Assembly (NCBI RefSeq): GCF_009806555.1
Contig: NZ_VUOK01000062.1
Coordinates: 62,001 to 126,000 of the forward strand
Origin: Methylobacterium sp. 2A
Lineage (GTDB): Bacteria > Pseudomonadota > Alphaproteobacteria > Rhizobiales > Beijerinckiaceae
Length of the DNA: 64,000 nt
Direction of reading: 5' to 3'
Both the position numbers and the translations under genes were made by a program. Positions 18,604 to 29,044 of this stretch are shown here, one piece after another. The notes beneath the pieces are model-generated. The model saw only the letters and a program-made list of their open reading frames with translations, had not been told where the DNA came from and made no database searches. Position 1 is the first letter of the stretch, and each line of letters opens with the position of its first letter.

Positions 18604-19929
18604 TCAATCCGCAGCGAGGGCGTAGCGCGTCCGCAGGCGCAGGCCGAACACCGCCATCATGAACATGCAGCAGGTGGCGTTGTTGCCGTTCCACAGCACC
18701 GTCTCGAACGAGGCCGAGACCAGCCCGAGGAACCAGAGGCGCAGGAACAGCATCGTCTCCGCGTCGAGCCGGCCGCCGCCGGCCACGCGCTGCAGGTCGC
18801 GCACCGGCGCCAGCACGAAGGCCACCACGGTCAGCACGAGGAACGGCAGGCCGCCGATCAGCGCCGTGTCGAGATAGGCGTTGTGGGCGTGGTCAACGGT
18901 GTTGACCCAGGTCAGTTCCTCCGAGCCGGCATACATGGTCCGCTCGGTCATCCAGAAGGCGCCGATCCCCCAGCCGCGCCAGGGGCGGATCAGGATGTTG
19001 TCGATGGCGAATTGCCAGATCTCGCTGCGGCCCGTGAAGGTCGCGTCGGTCAGCAGCGCCCCGACAGCCTCCTGGATCGGCGGCACCAGCACGGAGCCGA
19101 TGGAGATCAGCGAGAACCCGGCCACCGGACCGAGGAGCAGCAGGCCGCGGGCGAACCCACCTTTCAGCACCTGGCAGAGGCCCGTCACGGCGAGGATCAC
19201 CGGCAGCAGCAGGATCGCGGTCTTGGAGCCGCTCGCCAGCAGGAACCCCGCCGCCAGGAGCACGATCGCCCAGCCGAGCACCCGGCTGGCGGCGGTGGCG
19301 ACGTAGAGGCCCACGATCACCAGGATCACCATGGCGGCCCCGGCCTCGTTCTTCTGCGGAAAAATCCCGCGCCAGAGGCCCGGATGACTCGGGTCGGAAT
19401 TGACGTCGAAGGCCGAGTGGATGGCGAGACTCGGCACGAAGGCGACCGCCAGATAGGAGGAGAGCACGATCACCAGGGCCGCCCCGGCGAGGCTCAGCGC
19501 CAGCTGCCGCGGGGAGCGGGCGACGATCAGCACCCCCGCCGAGAGCATCGCGGCGATCCCGAACAGCGCCAGCCGGCGCAGCGACAGGCTCGGCTCGATC
19601 GAGAGCAGCGTCGTCAGGCCGAGCCAGACGGCGCAGAGCAGGAGCGGCCGGGTCATCAGCGGCTGGAGGTGCCGGATTCCGATCCGGCGGATCGCCAGCG
19701 CCATGGCGGTGCCGGCGGCGAGGAACAGCACCTGGGTCAGCAGGCTCCCGTCCTCGGAGGCCGCCAGGATCGACCGGTCGGACAGGTCCTTCAGCCAGAC
19801 ATGGTTCCAGAGCAGGACGAAGACCGCCCCGTTGAGGAGCACGCGCACCGCATCCGGCACGTCGCGGCCCGCGAGGCCGCGCTGCCGTCCGTCAGCCGGG
19901 ATGCCGATCGCCGCGTCCGCAGAAGCCAT
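18604..19929 (-). CDS. O-antigen ligase-like polytopic membrane protein
   Basis: A 441-residue protein with about ten to twelve membrane segments and a long periplasmic loop (about 285-340), containing FTGRSEIWQFAIDNILIRPW followed by DHAHNAYLDTALIGGL. The H-N-x-Y/L motif after the loop and the glycine-rich RPWRGWGIGAFW are typical of the Wzy_C/O-antigen ligase family, which transfer or polymerise lipid-linked glycans at the periplasmic face. ATG 19929 was selected since a GGTGGA precedes it and the upstream frame has no alternative family sequence. It stands alone without other glycan genes, so it could equally be a ligase for exopolysaccharide or protein glycans. Confidence 0.85.
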   Translation of the reverse strand: MASADAAIGIPADGRQRGLAGRDVPDAVRVLLNGAVFVLLWNHVWLKDLSDRSILAASEDGSLLTQVLFLAAGTAMALAIRRIGIRHLQPLMTRPLLLCAVWLGLTTLLSIEPSLSLRRLALFGIAAMLSAGVLIVARSPRQLALSLAGAALVIVLSSYLAVAFVPSLAIHSAFDVNSDPSHPGLWRGIFPQKNEAGAAMVILVIVGLYVATAASRVLGWAIVLLAAGFLLASGSKTAILLLPVILAVTGLCQVLKGGFARGLLLLGPVAGFSLISIGSVLVPPIQEAVGALLTDATFTGRSEIWQFAIDNILIRPWRGWGIGAFWMTERTMYAGSEELTWVNTVDHAHNAYLDTALIGGLPFLVLTVVAFVLAPVRDLQRVAGGGRLDAETMLFLRLWFLGLVSASFETVLWNGNNATCCMFMMAVFGLRLRTRYALAAD

Positions 19930-19997
19930 GTCGTGTTCCACCGCCGAGCCTGCGACCCGCGCGGTTCCGGCAGAGCGCCCGGGTGATCCCACCCATT

Positions 19998-20115
19998 CCC
20001 CTCATCCTGAGGTGACCGCGTCAGCGGGCCTCGAAGGAGGGCTCAAGGGATCGCAGTGGTTGCTGGAGGTCTCCTTCGAGGCCTCCGCTGCGCTCCGGCA
20101 CCTCAGGATGAGGGG
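19998..20115. repeat. intergenic palindromic repeat element
   Basis: An approximately 118-bp imperfect palindrome in the gap between the ligase-like and esterase genes. Outer arms of 17 bp are perfect: CCCCTCATCCTGAGGTG at 19998-20014 and its complement at 20099-20115. Inner arms of 13 bp (GGCCTCGAAGGAG at 20027-20039 and complement at 20071-20083) are also perfect. The CTCATCCTGAGG/CCTCGAAGGAG pattern is a well-known dispersed repeat in Rhizobiales genomes. It can fold into a long hairpin and may act as a transcript end or be a non-autonomous repeat. Confidence 0.85.
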
Positions 20116-20258
20116 ATTGGGTTGGACGCTCCTCGCTCCCGTCGTGAGCCGCGTGGTCAGCCGCATCCTCATCTTAGCTGCGCCTGTGCTCCGGGCGACG
20201 GCAAATCAAAAGTTGCGCCCAGCGATCGCGCGATAACCTTGACGAAGGGCTGCTTGCC

Positions 20259-21161
20259 TCAGCGCCGCATCGTGTACTGCGAGCGGCCGGCCGATTGGCG
20301 CATCAGGAAGGACGCCATCTCGGCGAGTTCCGGCGCCTTGGAGCGGAAGGTCACCGACAGGGCGAGCAGCGTGTCCTTGTGGTCGAGGCCCGGATAGATC
20401 CGCTCCTGCACCGGCACGTGCTCGGCGCGCAGCCTTGCGGCGAGGCTCACCGTGTGCCGGGGCTTCACCACCGTGTCGGCATCGCCGGTCGCCAGGAAGG
20501 CGGGGGGCGAAAGCGGACCCACGAAGCGCCCCGGCTGGGTCGCCGCCTGATCGGGCGCCTTGCCGAACACCTTGATCGTCGTATCCTGATCGAGCGGCAG
20601 GAAGTCGTAGGGGCCGGACAGGCCGGCCACCGCCTTGATCACCTTGGGATCGACGCCGGCCGCCGTCACGTAGCGCGGGTCGAGGGCGAGCATCACGGCG
20701 TTGTAGGCGCCGGCGGAATGGCCGGCCAGCACGATCCGGCGCGGGTCGCCGCCATAAGCCGCGATGTTGTCGCGCACCCAGGCGAGCGCCGCCGCCCCGT
20801 CTTCGAGGAAGCCCGGGAACGCCGTCTCCGGGTAGAGCCGGTAATCCGGCAGCACGGTGACGAAGCCCTGCGCGGCGAGCGCGTGGCCGACGAAGGCGTA
20901 ATCGTCCTTCGCGCCGCTCTGCCAGGACCCGCCGTAGAAGAACACCAGCACCGGGGCGTTCTCGGCGCCCGCCGTGGGAACGTAGACGTCGAGGCGCCGC
21001 CGGGAGCCCTCGCCGAAGGGCTCGTCCTTCGCGGCGAGGCGCCCGCCGGGATCGCGCGGGCCGATCGCGTCGAACAGGGCCAGCGGCGAGGCCGCGCTGA
21101 AGCCGAAAGCGGCGAGCCCGAGGCAGAGGAGGCTCGCCAGCGCGGTGAGGAGTCGTGTCAT
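20259..21161 (-). CDS. exported alpha/beta-hydrolase (esterase, carboxylesterase/BD-FAE-like)
   Basis: A 300-residue esterase-type hydrolase with an N-terminal signal peptide or membrane anchor (LLTALASLLCLGLAAFGFSA). Oxyanion-hole motif FFYGGSWQSG (around 75-85) replaces the classical HGG. The nucleophile elbow GHSAGAYN puts Ser at 149. The acid Asp is in ATGDADTVV, and the His probably in GLDHKDTLL. It probably hydrolyses short-chain esters outside the cytoplasm. The true start is ATG 21161; the longer frame upstream runs antisense through other sequence. It is followed by the repeat element and lies 83 bp downstream of the transglycosylase stop on the same strand. Confidence 0.88.
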   Translation of the reverse strand: MTRLLTALASLLCLGLAAFGFSAASPLALFDAIGPRDPGGRLAAKDEPFGEGSRRRLDVYVPTAGAENAPVLVFFYGGSWQSGAKDDYAFVGHALAAQGFVTVLPDYRLYPETAFPGFLEDGAAALAWVRDNIAAYGGDPRRIVLAGHSAGAYNAVMLALDPRYVTAAGVDPKVIKAVAGLSGPYDFLPLDQDTTIKVFGKAPDQAATQPGRFVGPLSPPAFLATGDADTVVKPRHTVSLAARLRAEHVPVQERIYPGLDHKDTLLALSVTFRSKAPELAEMASFLMRQSAGRSQYTMRR

Positions 21162-21244
21162 ATCCCGTCCGGTTGTCGCGATCGGCGCATACGGCACCGT
21201 TCTCGGGGCGGATTGATGACGGCGGCGCGGCAGAGCGCGAAAAA

Positions 21245-22204
21245 TCAGGTCCGCAGCACGATGCAGGCACCGCCGACCTTCCGGATGCGGCCGCACAGGT
21301 CGTCGGCGGCCTGCCGGCTCTGGGCCGGGATGCGGATCCGGTAGAAGGCCCGGGTGCCGCGGTTGCGCAGGCGCGTCCCGATGATCATCGGCCGCACCTC
21401 GCCGATCACCCCCGCATAGGCGCTGCGCGCCCGGTTGAAGCTCTGGAGCGCCAGCGACTTGGAGAAATTGCCGGCGAGCTGGATGCCCCAGGGCGCGGCC
21501 GGGCCCTCGTTCGGTCCCAGGGCGAAGCGGTCGCCGCGGGACGGGATGCGCAGGCTGGCGGTGACCTGAAGGCAGGTCTGCGGCGGCGCCGGCTTGGTCT
21601 CCCCCTTGGTTTCCCCCTTGGTTTCCCCCTTGGCCTCTTTTTCCTTGCCGTCCTTCGCGTCCGGCTTCGCGGGCGCGCCGCCCTCCGGGTACTCGATCGA
21701 CTTGGCGGGGCCGGTGCGCCAATCCTCGGCGGGGACGCCCGTGATGGCGGCCACGTAGGCGCGGGTCTCCTCGGGCAGGCCGCCATCGCCCGCGAGCCAC
21801 TTGCTCACCCGCCCCGCGCCGCCGTTATAGGCCGCCGCCGCGAGGCCGAGATTGCCGAACTGGTTCTTCAGGTCCGCCAGCAGATGGGCGGCGTGCGGGA
21901 TCGCCTGCTCGGGGTCGAACGGGTCGAGGAGCCCGCGCTCCCGGGCGGTCCCGGGCATGAACTGCGCGACGCCCTGCGCGCCCGCGGGGCTCACGACGCC
22001 GACGCGAAAACTGCTCTCGCGCCAGATCAGGCGCGTCAGGAACGGAATGGGCAGGTTTCGGGCCTTGGCGGACGCATCGATCAGGCGGCAGAGGGCCTGT
22101 TCCACGGTCTCGGTCGCCCCCTCGGACGGGACGGCCATGGCCGGACGCGCCGCGACGAGCAGGAGGGTGAGGAGCGCGGCACGGCGCAGGCGTGAGCTGT
22201 TCAC
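21245..22204 (-). CDS. lytic transglycosylase (SLT domain), periplasmic
   Basis: A 319-residue peptidoglycan lytic transglycosylase, cleaving between MurNAc and GlcNAc. From GTG 22204 it starts with a signal peptide ending PAMA. The SLT domain (about 45-160) has the catalytic Glu in LIWRESSFRVGVVSPAGAQG, then VAQFMPGTARERGL, and AAYNGGAGRV. A charged linker with three GET-K repeats (KGETKGETKGETK) follows, encoded by a 12-bp tandem repeat. The C-terminal about 80 residues resemble an SPOR-like domain (AGNFSKSLALQSFNRARSAY, then an Arg-Ile-Pro strand), expected to bind septal glycan. No ATG suits the start, hence GTG. Confidence 0.88.
   Translation of the reverse strand: MNSSRLRRAALLTLLLVAARPAMAVPSEGATETVEQALCRLIDASAKARNLPIPFLTRLIWRESSFRVGVVSPAGAQGVAQFMPGTARERGLLDPFDPEQAIPHAAHLLADLKNQFGNLGLAAAAYNGGAGRVSKWLAGDGGLPEETRAYVAAITGVPAEDWRTGPAKSIEYPEGGAPAKPDAKDGKEKEAKGETKGETKGETKPAPPQTCLQVTASLRIPSRGDRFALGPNEGPAAPWGIQLAGNFSKSLALQSFNRARSAYAGVIGEVRPMIIGTRLRNRGTRAFYRIRIPAQSRQAADDLCGRIRKVGGACIVLRT
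21593..21637. repeat. 12-bp tandem repeat inside the transglycosylase gene
   Basis: About three and a half copies of a 12-bp unit (CTTGGTTTCCCC on the + strand) lie within the coding region and produce the GETK repeats of the linker. The unit length is a multiple of three, so copy-number change would lengthen or shorten the linker without frameshift. Confidence 0.85.
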
Positions 22205-22453
22205 ACCGGCGTTGTAGCGATCTTCGGTTGCGGATCCATTGATCCCGGTTGCCGCACGAGGCTCGGACAGGTGGTCCAGTCGGGCTGCTGGCGCGATTTG
22301 TTCTTGTGCCGGGTCCCGGATCAGGTTCCTCTGACGCTCCACCTGTCCGCGAATGGGCTGGTTCCGGATAAGACGGCCCCCTTCCCGGGCGCATGCAGCG
22401 CCAGCAGAATGCGTCCCGGGACCCAGCACGAAAAGCGCCGCGCAGCGGCACCG

Positions 22454-23845
22454 TCACGTCGCCGCACCGTCCGCCGCCCATTCCGGCGCGTCGTCCCCGA
22501 GGCAGCGCGCCGCCCGCGACCAGCGCATCGGGATGCCGACCATCGCCACCGGCGGCCGCAGCCGCCGGGCCGGTCCCCACGACGTCGCCTCGATCTCGGG
22601 GGCGAGATCCTCCGGCACGCCGGCCGGGCAGGGGGGCTCGGGCTCCGGGGGACCGGCCTCGACCAGCAGCGCCGCCGTGCGCGCGAGGGAGAGCCGCGCG
22701 CCGCCGCCGGCTCCGTCCGCGAGCCGGCGCGCCAGCAGCCGCAGGACCGCCGCCGCCATCATGTAGCCGGTGGCGTGGTCGAGGGCCTGGACGGGCAGCG
22801 GCACCGGCTTTTCGGCCTGCCGCCAGTCCTGACCCGCCTGCGCGATGCCGGTGCTCATCTGCACGAGGCTGTCGAAGCCGCGCCGTCCGGCCCAGGGTCC
22901 GGTCCAGCCATAGGCGTCGAGGCAGACCTCGACGAGGCCGGGCGCCAGGGCGCGCCGGGCCTGCGCGCCGTATCCGAGCCCGTCCAGCGCCCCGGGCCGA
23001 TAGCCGTGGACCAGCACGTCCGCCGCGGCGAGAAGCCGCTCGAAGGTCGCCCGGTCGGCGTCGCGGCGCAGGTCGAGCCGGGCGCAGGTCTTGCCGAGGG
23101 TCATCTCCGGCTCGATGGCGGCCTCGTTCCAGTCGGGCGGGTCGATCCGCAGCACATCCGCCCCGAAGGCCGCGAGGAAGCGCGTCGCCACCGGCCCGGC
23201 GATCACCCGCGTCAGGTCGAGCACGCGCAGGCCGGCGAGCGGTCGCCCGGGCCGGGGTGCCCAAAGGGATTCAGATTGCGATCCCGACCGGTCGCCGCTC
23301 GGATCGACCTGGACCGGCGGCTCGGCCGCCACCGCACGTCCCTGCGGATGCACCGCCCATTCGGCGAGCCCGCGCATCTCGGCCGCGCAGCCGCCCGCGG
23401 CCAGGATCGCTTCCTCCAGCTCGGCTTTGGTCCAGCCCGACACGGCGCGCGCCATGCCGGCGCGATCGACCTGCGGGCCGAGCACGCGCTCGGCCGCCGC
23501 CCGGTGATGCGGCGCGTTGGTGTGAAGGCGGATCCATCCGTCCCGGGTCTCGTAATCGCCCGCAACCGGGTCCCAGGGATCCGGCACGCGCCAGCCCTCG
23601 GGCCGCAGCGATGTCGCGAACCAGAACGACGCGAGCCGCCGGTCCACGGTGACGGGACCCGTCCACCCCGCGACTTCAGCCAGCGCCAGTGCGGCGGCCC
23701 CGACCGAACCGGCCGCGAGGTCGCTCACCGCGAAGGCGGAGGGCAGGGCGCCCGTCCCTGTGACACGCAGAGCATCCAGGGCGCCGGACGGCCCGTCGAG
23801 CGCCCGCCAGATCCGGGCAGCGAAAGCGTGGGCACCGGCCGTCAT
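22454..23845 (-). CDS. class III (CaiB/BaiF-type) CoA transferase
   Basis: A 463-residue family III CoA transferase, moving CoA between carboxylic acids through an aspartyl-CoA intermediate. The main domain has LAGLRVLDLTRVIAGPVATR, FLAAFGADVLRIDPP, ADVLVHGYRPGAL and the catalytic Asp in GRRGFDSLVQMSTGIAQ. A preceding N-terminal segment of about 200 residues resembles a second, incomplete CoA-transferase half (WIRLHTNAPHHRAAAERVLG), making the protein longer than the usual 380-400. Substrates cannot be deduced. It diverges from the ABC ATPase operon with 91 bp between starts. Confidence 0.88.
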   Translation of the reverse strand: MTAGAHAFAARIWRALDGPSGALDALRVTGTGALPSAFAVSDLAAGSVGAAALALAEVAGWTGPVTVDRRLASFWFATSLRPEGWRVPDPWDPVAGDYETRDGWIRLHTNAPHHRAAAERVLGPQVDRAGMARAVSGWTKAELEEAILAAGGCAAEMRGLAEWAVHPQGRAVAAEPPVQVDPSGDRSGSQSESLWAPRPGRPLAGLRVLDLTRVIAGPVATRFLAAFGADVLRIDPPDWNEAAIEPEMTLGKTCARLDLRRDADRATFERLLAAADVLVHGYRPGALDGLGYGAQARRALAPGLVEVCLDAYGWTGPWAGRRGFDSLVQMSTGIAQAGQDWRQAEKPVPLPVQALDHATGYMMAAAVLRLLARRLADGAGGGARLSLARTAALLVEAGPPEPEPPCPAGVPEDLAPEIEATSWGPARRLRPPVAMVGIPMRWSRAARCLGDDAPEWAADGAAT

Positions 23846-23936
23846 CGCGATCTCCCCTGCGGTCCCCGGAGCCGGGCGGACCTTCGTGGCTGCAGGATAG
23901 ACTATGGCCGCCGGCCCGGCGCGCTATAAGGGCCGC

Positions 23937-25574
<1,638 letters not shown>

Positions 25575-25576
25575 CC

Positions 25577-26797
25577 GTGCCGCGCGCCCTGCTCATCGTC
25601 CTCGATTCCGTCGGCATCGGCGGGGCGCCGGATGCCGAAGCCTACGGCGATGCCGGCTCCGACACGCTCGGGCACATCGCGGAAGCCTGCGCGGCGGGCC
25701 GCGGCGACCGGGATGGCCTGCGCGCCGGCCCCTTGCGCCTGCCGCACCTCGCATCCCTCGGGCTCGGGCTGGCGGCCGCCGGCGCCTCGGGCCGGATCCC
25801 GCCCGGCCTCGCGCCCGCGGGCGAGCCGGACGGGGCCTACGGCCATGCCGTGGAGACGGCCGCCGGCAAGGACACGCCGTCGGGCCATTGGGAGATCACC
25901 GGCCTGCCCCTGTCGCAGCCCTGGGGCCACTTCCCCGAGACGCGGCCGACCTTCCCACCCGAACTCACGCAGGCCCTGATCGCCGAGGGCGGCCTGACCG
26001 GCATCCTGGGCGACCGGCACGCGTCGGGCGTCGCCATCATCGACGACCTTGGTCCCGAGCACGTCCGGACGGGTAAGCCGATCTGCTACACCTCGGCCGA
26101 CAGCGTCTTCCAGATCGCCGCCCACGAGGAAGCGTTCGGGCTGGAGCGGCTCTACGACCTCTGCCGCGTGGCGCGGCGCCTGTGCGATCCCTACCGGGTC
26201 TGCCGGGTGATCGCCCGGCCCTTCGTGGGCTCGGCGGAGGCGGGGTTCCGCCGCACCGGCAACCGCAAGGATTTCGCGGTCGAGCCCCCCGGCCGCACCC
26301 TGCTCGACCGGGCCGAGGCGGCAAGCCGCAGCATCGTGAGCGTCGGCAAGATCGGCGACATCTTCGCCCACCGGGCCACCGGCCGCGAGATCAAGCCGGG
26401 GCCGAACGCGGCCTGCCTCACGGCCGGGCTCGACGCCCTCAAGAACCTGCCCGATGGCGGCCTGATCTTCGTCAACCTCGTGGATTTCGACACCGAATAC
26501 GGCCACCGAAGGGACGTGCCGGGCTACGCCGCCGAACTCGAAGCCTTCGACGCGCGGGTTCCCGAGATCCGGGCGGCGCTCCGGCCGGGCGACCTCGCGC
26601 TCATCACCGCCGATCACGGCAACGACCCGACCTGGACCGGGACCGACCATACCCGCGAGCAGGTGCCGGTCCTGGCCTTCGGCCCCGGAATGGCGGGGCG
26701 CGCCATCGGCCGGCGGGACAGTTTTGCGGATATCGGCGCCACCTTGGCGGCCCATCTCGGCCTGCCCTGGGACGGCGCCGGACGACCCTTCCTGTAG
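25577..26797 (+). CDS. deoB: phosphopentomutase
   Basis: A 406-residue DeoB, a metalloenzyme interconverting ribose/deoxyribose 1- and 5-phosphates in nucleoside salvage. It begins with GTG ([20 protein letters not shown]), where the Asp binds metal. The cap domain includes [12 protein letters not shown], and the C-terminal metal site shows [14 protein letters not shown] and [20 protein letters not shown]. Length is standard. It starts two bases after the ABC ATPase stop, so the pair is translationally coupled. No deoA, deoC or nucleoside kinase gene is beside it. Confidence 0.96.
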   Translation: MPRALLIVLDSVGIGGAPDAEAYGDAGSDTLGHIAEACAAGRGDRDGLRAGPLRLPHLASLGLGLAAAGASGRIPPGLAPAGEPDGAYGHAVETAAGKDTPSGHWEITGLPLSQPWGHFPETRPTFPPELTQALIAEGGLTGILGDRHASGVAIIDDLGPEHVRTGKPICYTSADSVFQIAAHEEAFGLERLYDLCRVARRLCDPYRVCRVIARPFVGSAEAGFRRTGNRKDFAVEPPGRTLLDRAEAASRSIVSVGKIGDIFAHRATGREIKPGPNAACLTAGLDALKNLPDGGLIFVNLVDFDTEYGHRRDVPGYAAELEAFDARVPEIRAALRPGDLALITADHGNDPTWTGTDHTREQVPVLAFGPGMAGRAIGRRDSFADIGATLAAHLGLPWDGAGRPFL

Positions 26798-26805
26798 GAG
26801 GACAT

Positions 26806-26997
26806 ATGCGGGACGACGACGACCGGCCGCGCAGGGCCGTGTCCCACGAGATCGGGCAGCCGCTGGATACGCTCTCGCTTTCGGACCTCGACGCGCGGAT
26901 CGCGCTGCTGCGGGCCGAAATCACCCGGATTGAGGCGGCACGGGCGGCCAAGCAGGCGGCGCAGGGGGCGGCCGACGCCTTCTTCAAGCGGGGCTGA
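26806..26997 (+). CDS. DUF1192 small protein
   Basis: A 63-residue protein of the alphaproteobacterial DUF1192 family. The pattern is IGQPLDTLSLSDLDARIALLRAEITRIEAA, a short hydrophilic N-terminus followed by a predicted coiled-coil helix, with an AFFKRG end. An excellent AGGAGG ribosome site precedes the ATG by five bases. The function of the family is unknown. It is the third gene of the ABC ATPase-deoB operon (gap 8 bp) and precedes the kinase gene by three bases. Confidence 0.88.
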   Translation: MRDDDDRPRRAVSHEIGQPLDTLSLSDLDARIALLRAEITRIEAARAAKQAAQGAADAFFKRG

Positions 26998-27000
26998 GGC

Positions 27001-28287
27001 TTGGACCGGACCGAAACGCTGGCCGCCCTGCGGCGCGGCGACCTCGCCGGCGCACGCGAGCTGCGCCTGCCCGACGGGCTCACCGAGGTACCCCCGGAGG
27101 TCTTCGCGCTCGCCGACACGCTGGAGGTTCTGGATCTCGGCCGGGGCAGCCTGACCGACCTGCCGGCCGATCTCGGGCGGCTGCGCAACCTGCGGGTGCT
27201 GTTCGCCTCGGGCAACCCGTTCCCGCGCCTGCCGCCGGTGCTGGGCGACTGCCCGAGCTTGAGCCAGCTCGGCTTCCGCGGCTGCGGCATTGAGGCGGTG
27301 CCGGCGGAGTCGCTGCCGCGCGACCTGCGCTGGCTGACGCTGACCGACAACCGGATCGAGACCCTGCCGGCGGCCCTCGGGGAGCGGCCGCTGCTGCAAA
27401 AACTGATGCTGGCCGGCAACCGGATCGCGGCCCTGCCCGACAGCCTGTCGGCGGCCGGCAACCTCGAACTGATCCGGCTCGCCTGCAACCGCCTCGACGC
27501 GCTGCCGCCCTGGCTGACGCGCCTGCCGCGCCTCGCCTGGACCGCCTATGCGGGCAATCCTGCCGAGCCGGCGACGGAGCCGGCCCCGGCGGCGCGGGTG
27601 CCCTGGGCCGAACTGGAGGTCGGCGACCTGCTCGGGGAGGGGGCCTCGGGCCGGGTCCACCGGGCGGTCTGGCGCGGGCAGGCCGTGGCGCTGAAGCTGT
27701 TCAAGGGCGCGATGACGAGCGACGGCCTGCCGGCGCGCGAGATGGAGGCCTGCCTCGCCGCCGGCACGCATCCGGCGCTGACCGGGGCGGTCGGCCGGCT
27801 CGACGGCCACCCCGAGAGTGCGGAGGGTCTCCTGCTCCGGCTCCTGCCGCCGCACTGGACCGTGCTCGCCGGCCCGCCGAGCCTCGCGAGCTGCAGCCGC
27901 GACGTCTACGACCCGGATCTCCGGCTCGATCCGGCGCGGACCTTGCGGATCGCGCGATCCGTGGCGGAGGCGGCAGCTCACCTGCACGGGCGCGGCCTGA
28001 TCCACGGCGATCTCTACGCCCACAACACGCTCTGGGATGCCGAGACCGGCGCGGCCGTGCTCAGCGATTTCGGGGCCGCCTCGGCGCTGCCGGACGGGCC
28101 GGAAGGCGCGGCGCTGGCGCGGATCGAGGCGCGGGCCTTCGGGACCCTGCTCGGTGAACTCCTCGACCGCTGCGATGCGCCGTCCGTGGAGCTGCGGTCG
28201 CTGGAGCAGGCCTGCACGCAGCCCGACCCGATCCGGCGGCCGGTCCTGACGGAGGTGGTCGCCGCGCTGGGGCAGATGACGGCCTGA
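27001..28287 (+). CDS. leucine-rich-repeat protein kinase
   Basis: A 428-residue fusion. Residues 1-190 carry about seven leucine-rich repeats (LEVLDLGRGSLTDLPADLG, LRWLTLTDNRIETLPAALG, LQKLMLAGNRIAALPDSLS). Residues 200-428 form a eukaryotic-type protein kinase domain with a glycine loop GEGASG (about 213-218), ATP-binding Lys232 in VALKLFK, catalytic loop HGDLYAHN (Asp337, Asn342) and DFG at 356-358. The HRD motif is HGD, as in several bacterial kinases. No membrane segment, so cytoplasmic. The start is TTG at 27001, three bases after the DUF1192 stop. It should phosphorylate Ser/Thr on protein partners selected by the repeats; the substrate is unknown. Confidence 0.87.
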   Translation: MDRTETLAALRRGDLAGARELRLPDGLTEVPPEVFALADTLEVLDLGRGSLTDLPADLGRLRNLRVLFASGNPFPRLPPVLGDCPSLSQLGFRGCGIEAVPAESLPRDLRWLTLTDNRIETLPAALGERPLLQKLMLAGNRIAALPDSLSAAGNLELIRLACNRLDALPPWLTRLPRLAWTAYAGNPAEPATEPAPAARVPWAELEVGDLLGEGASGRVHRAVWRGQAVALKLFKGAMTSDGLPAREMEACLAAGTHPALTGAVGRLDGHPESAEGLLLRLLPPHWTVLAGPPSLASCSRDVYDPDLRLDPARTLRIARSVAEAAAHLHGRGLIHGDLYAHNTLWDAETGAAVLSDFGAASALPDGPEGAALARIEARAFGTLLGELLDRCDAPSVELRSLEQACTQPDPIRRPVLTEVVAALGQMTA

Positions 28288-28316
28288 GTCCAGCCACCGT
28301 CACCGCCTTGCTCATC

Positions 28317-28916
28317 TCAATCCGGGATGTCGGCCTGCCGGCGCGCCACCACGGCGAAGAGGTCGCCGAGGGCAGCGAGGCTCGCGGCCTGGAGCTGGGC
28401 GGCGGGCACCACGGACCCGTCAGGCCCCGGCAGGTCCCGCGTCGCCGTGGTCGAGGCCACGACGGTCGGCCGGAAGCCGAGATTGAAGGCGCTGCGGGCG
28501 GTGGAATTCACGCACATATGCGTCATGAAACCCGCCAGGACGACGTCCTTCACGCGAGCCGCCTCCAGCCGCGCCTGGAGGTCGGTGCCCAAGAAGGAGC
28601 TCGGATAGGCCTTGGTGATCACCGGCTCCTCGCCCTGCGGCGCCACCTCGGGGCTGATCTGGCCGATCGGCGCGGTCACGTCGTAGGGCGAGCCCGGCCC
28701 GGCATCGTGGCGGATGTGGAAGACCGGGATCCCGGCCTGCCGCGCCCGGACCAGCAGATCCGCCGCCTCGCGGATCGCGGGCTCGACCCCGTCGAGGCGC
28801 ATGATTCCCGCGCGGTAGGTCTGCTGCAGGTCGATGAGCACGAGCGCCGAGCCCTTCAGGGGGGCGGGCTCCCGGCTGAGGCCAGAGAGGCCGCGCAGGG
28901 TTGCGAGTTCGGACAT
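28317..28916 (-). CDS. isochorismatase-family cysteine hydrolase
   Basis: A 199-residue cysteine hydrolase with the expected triad: Asp in ALVLIDLQQTY, Lys in EEPVITKAYPSSF, and Cys in GFMTHMCVNSTARSAF. The cis-peptide region sits just before the cysteine. Family members hydrolyse isochorismate, nicotinamide, biuret or similar amides, and the sequence alone does not decide which. ATG 28916 is supported by a GGGAGA site about seven bases upstream, while the longer frame to 29000 lacks family sequence. It is convergent with the LRR-kinase operon and lies next to, but separate from, the flagellar block. Confidence 0.9.
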   Translation of the reverse strand: MSELATLRGLSGLSREPAPLKGSALVLIDLQQTYRAGIMRLDGVEPAIREAADLLVRARQAGIPVFHIRHDAGPGSPYDVTAPIGQISPEVAPQGEEPVITKAYPSSFLGTDLQARLEAARVKDVVLAGFMTHMCVNSTARSAFNLGFRPTVVASTTATRDLPGPDGSVVPAAQLQAASLAALGDLFAVVARRQADIPD

Positions 28917-29044
28917 CCGGCGTCTCCCAGGGCGCCGCTCGGGAATGGCGGCATCTGTGTTTGCGCCCGATTCTACACCGCGCCGACAAATCGGCACCAC
29001 CGGTCAAAGGTGTACCGCGAGCCCGGTCGGCGGAGCGCTTCGCC

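Noticed and set aside
21593-21637. Tandem repeat as a possible CRISPR array
   Set aside because: Units are 12 bp, contiguous without spacers and translated in frame as GETK repeats.
22205-22453. Possible tRNA or small RNA between the transglycosylase and CoA transferase genes
   Set aside because: No acceptor/T-arm pairing or GTTCGA-type loop could be found; only ordinary GC-rich sequence is visible.
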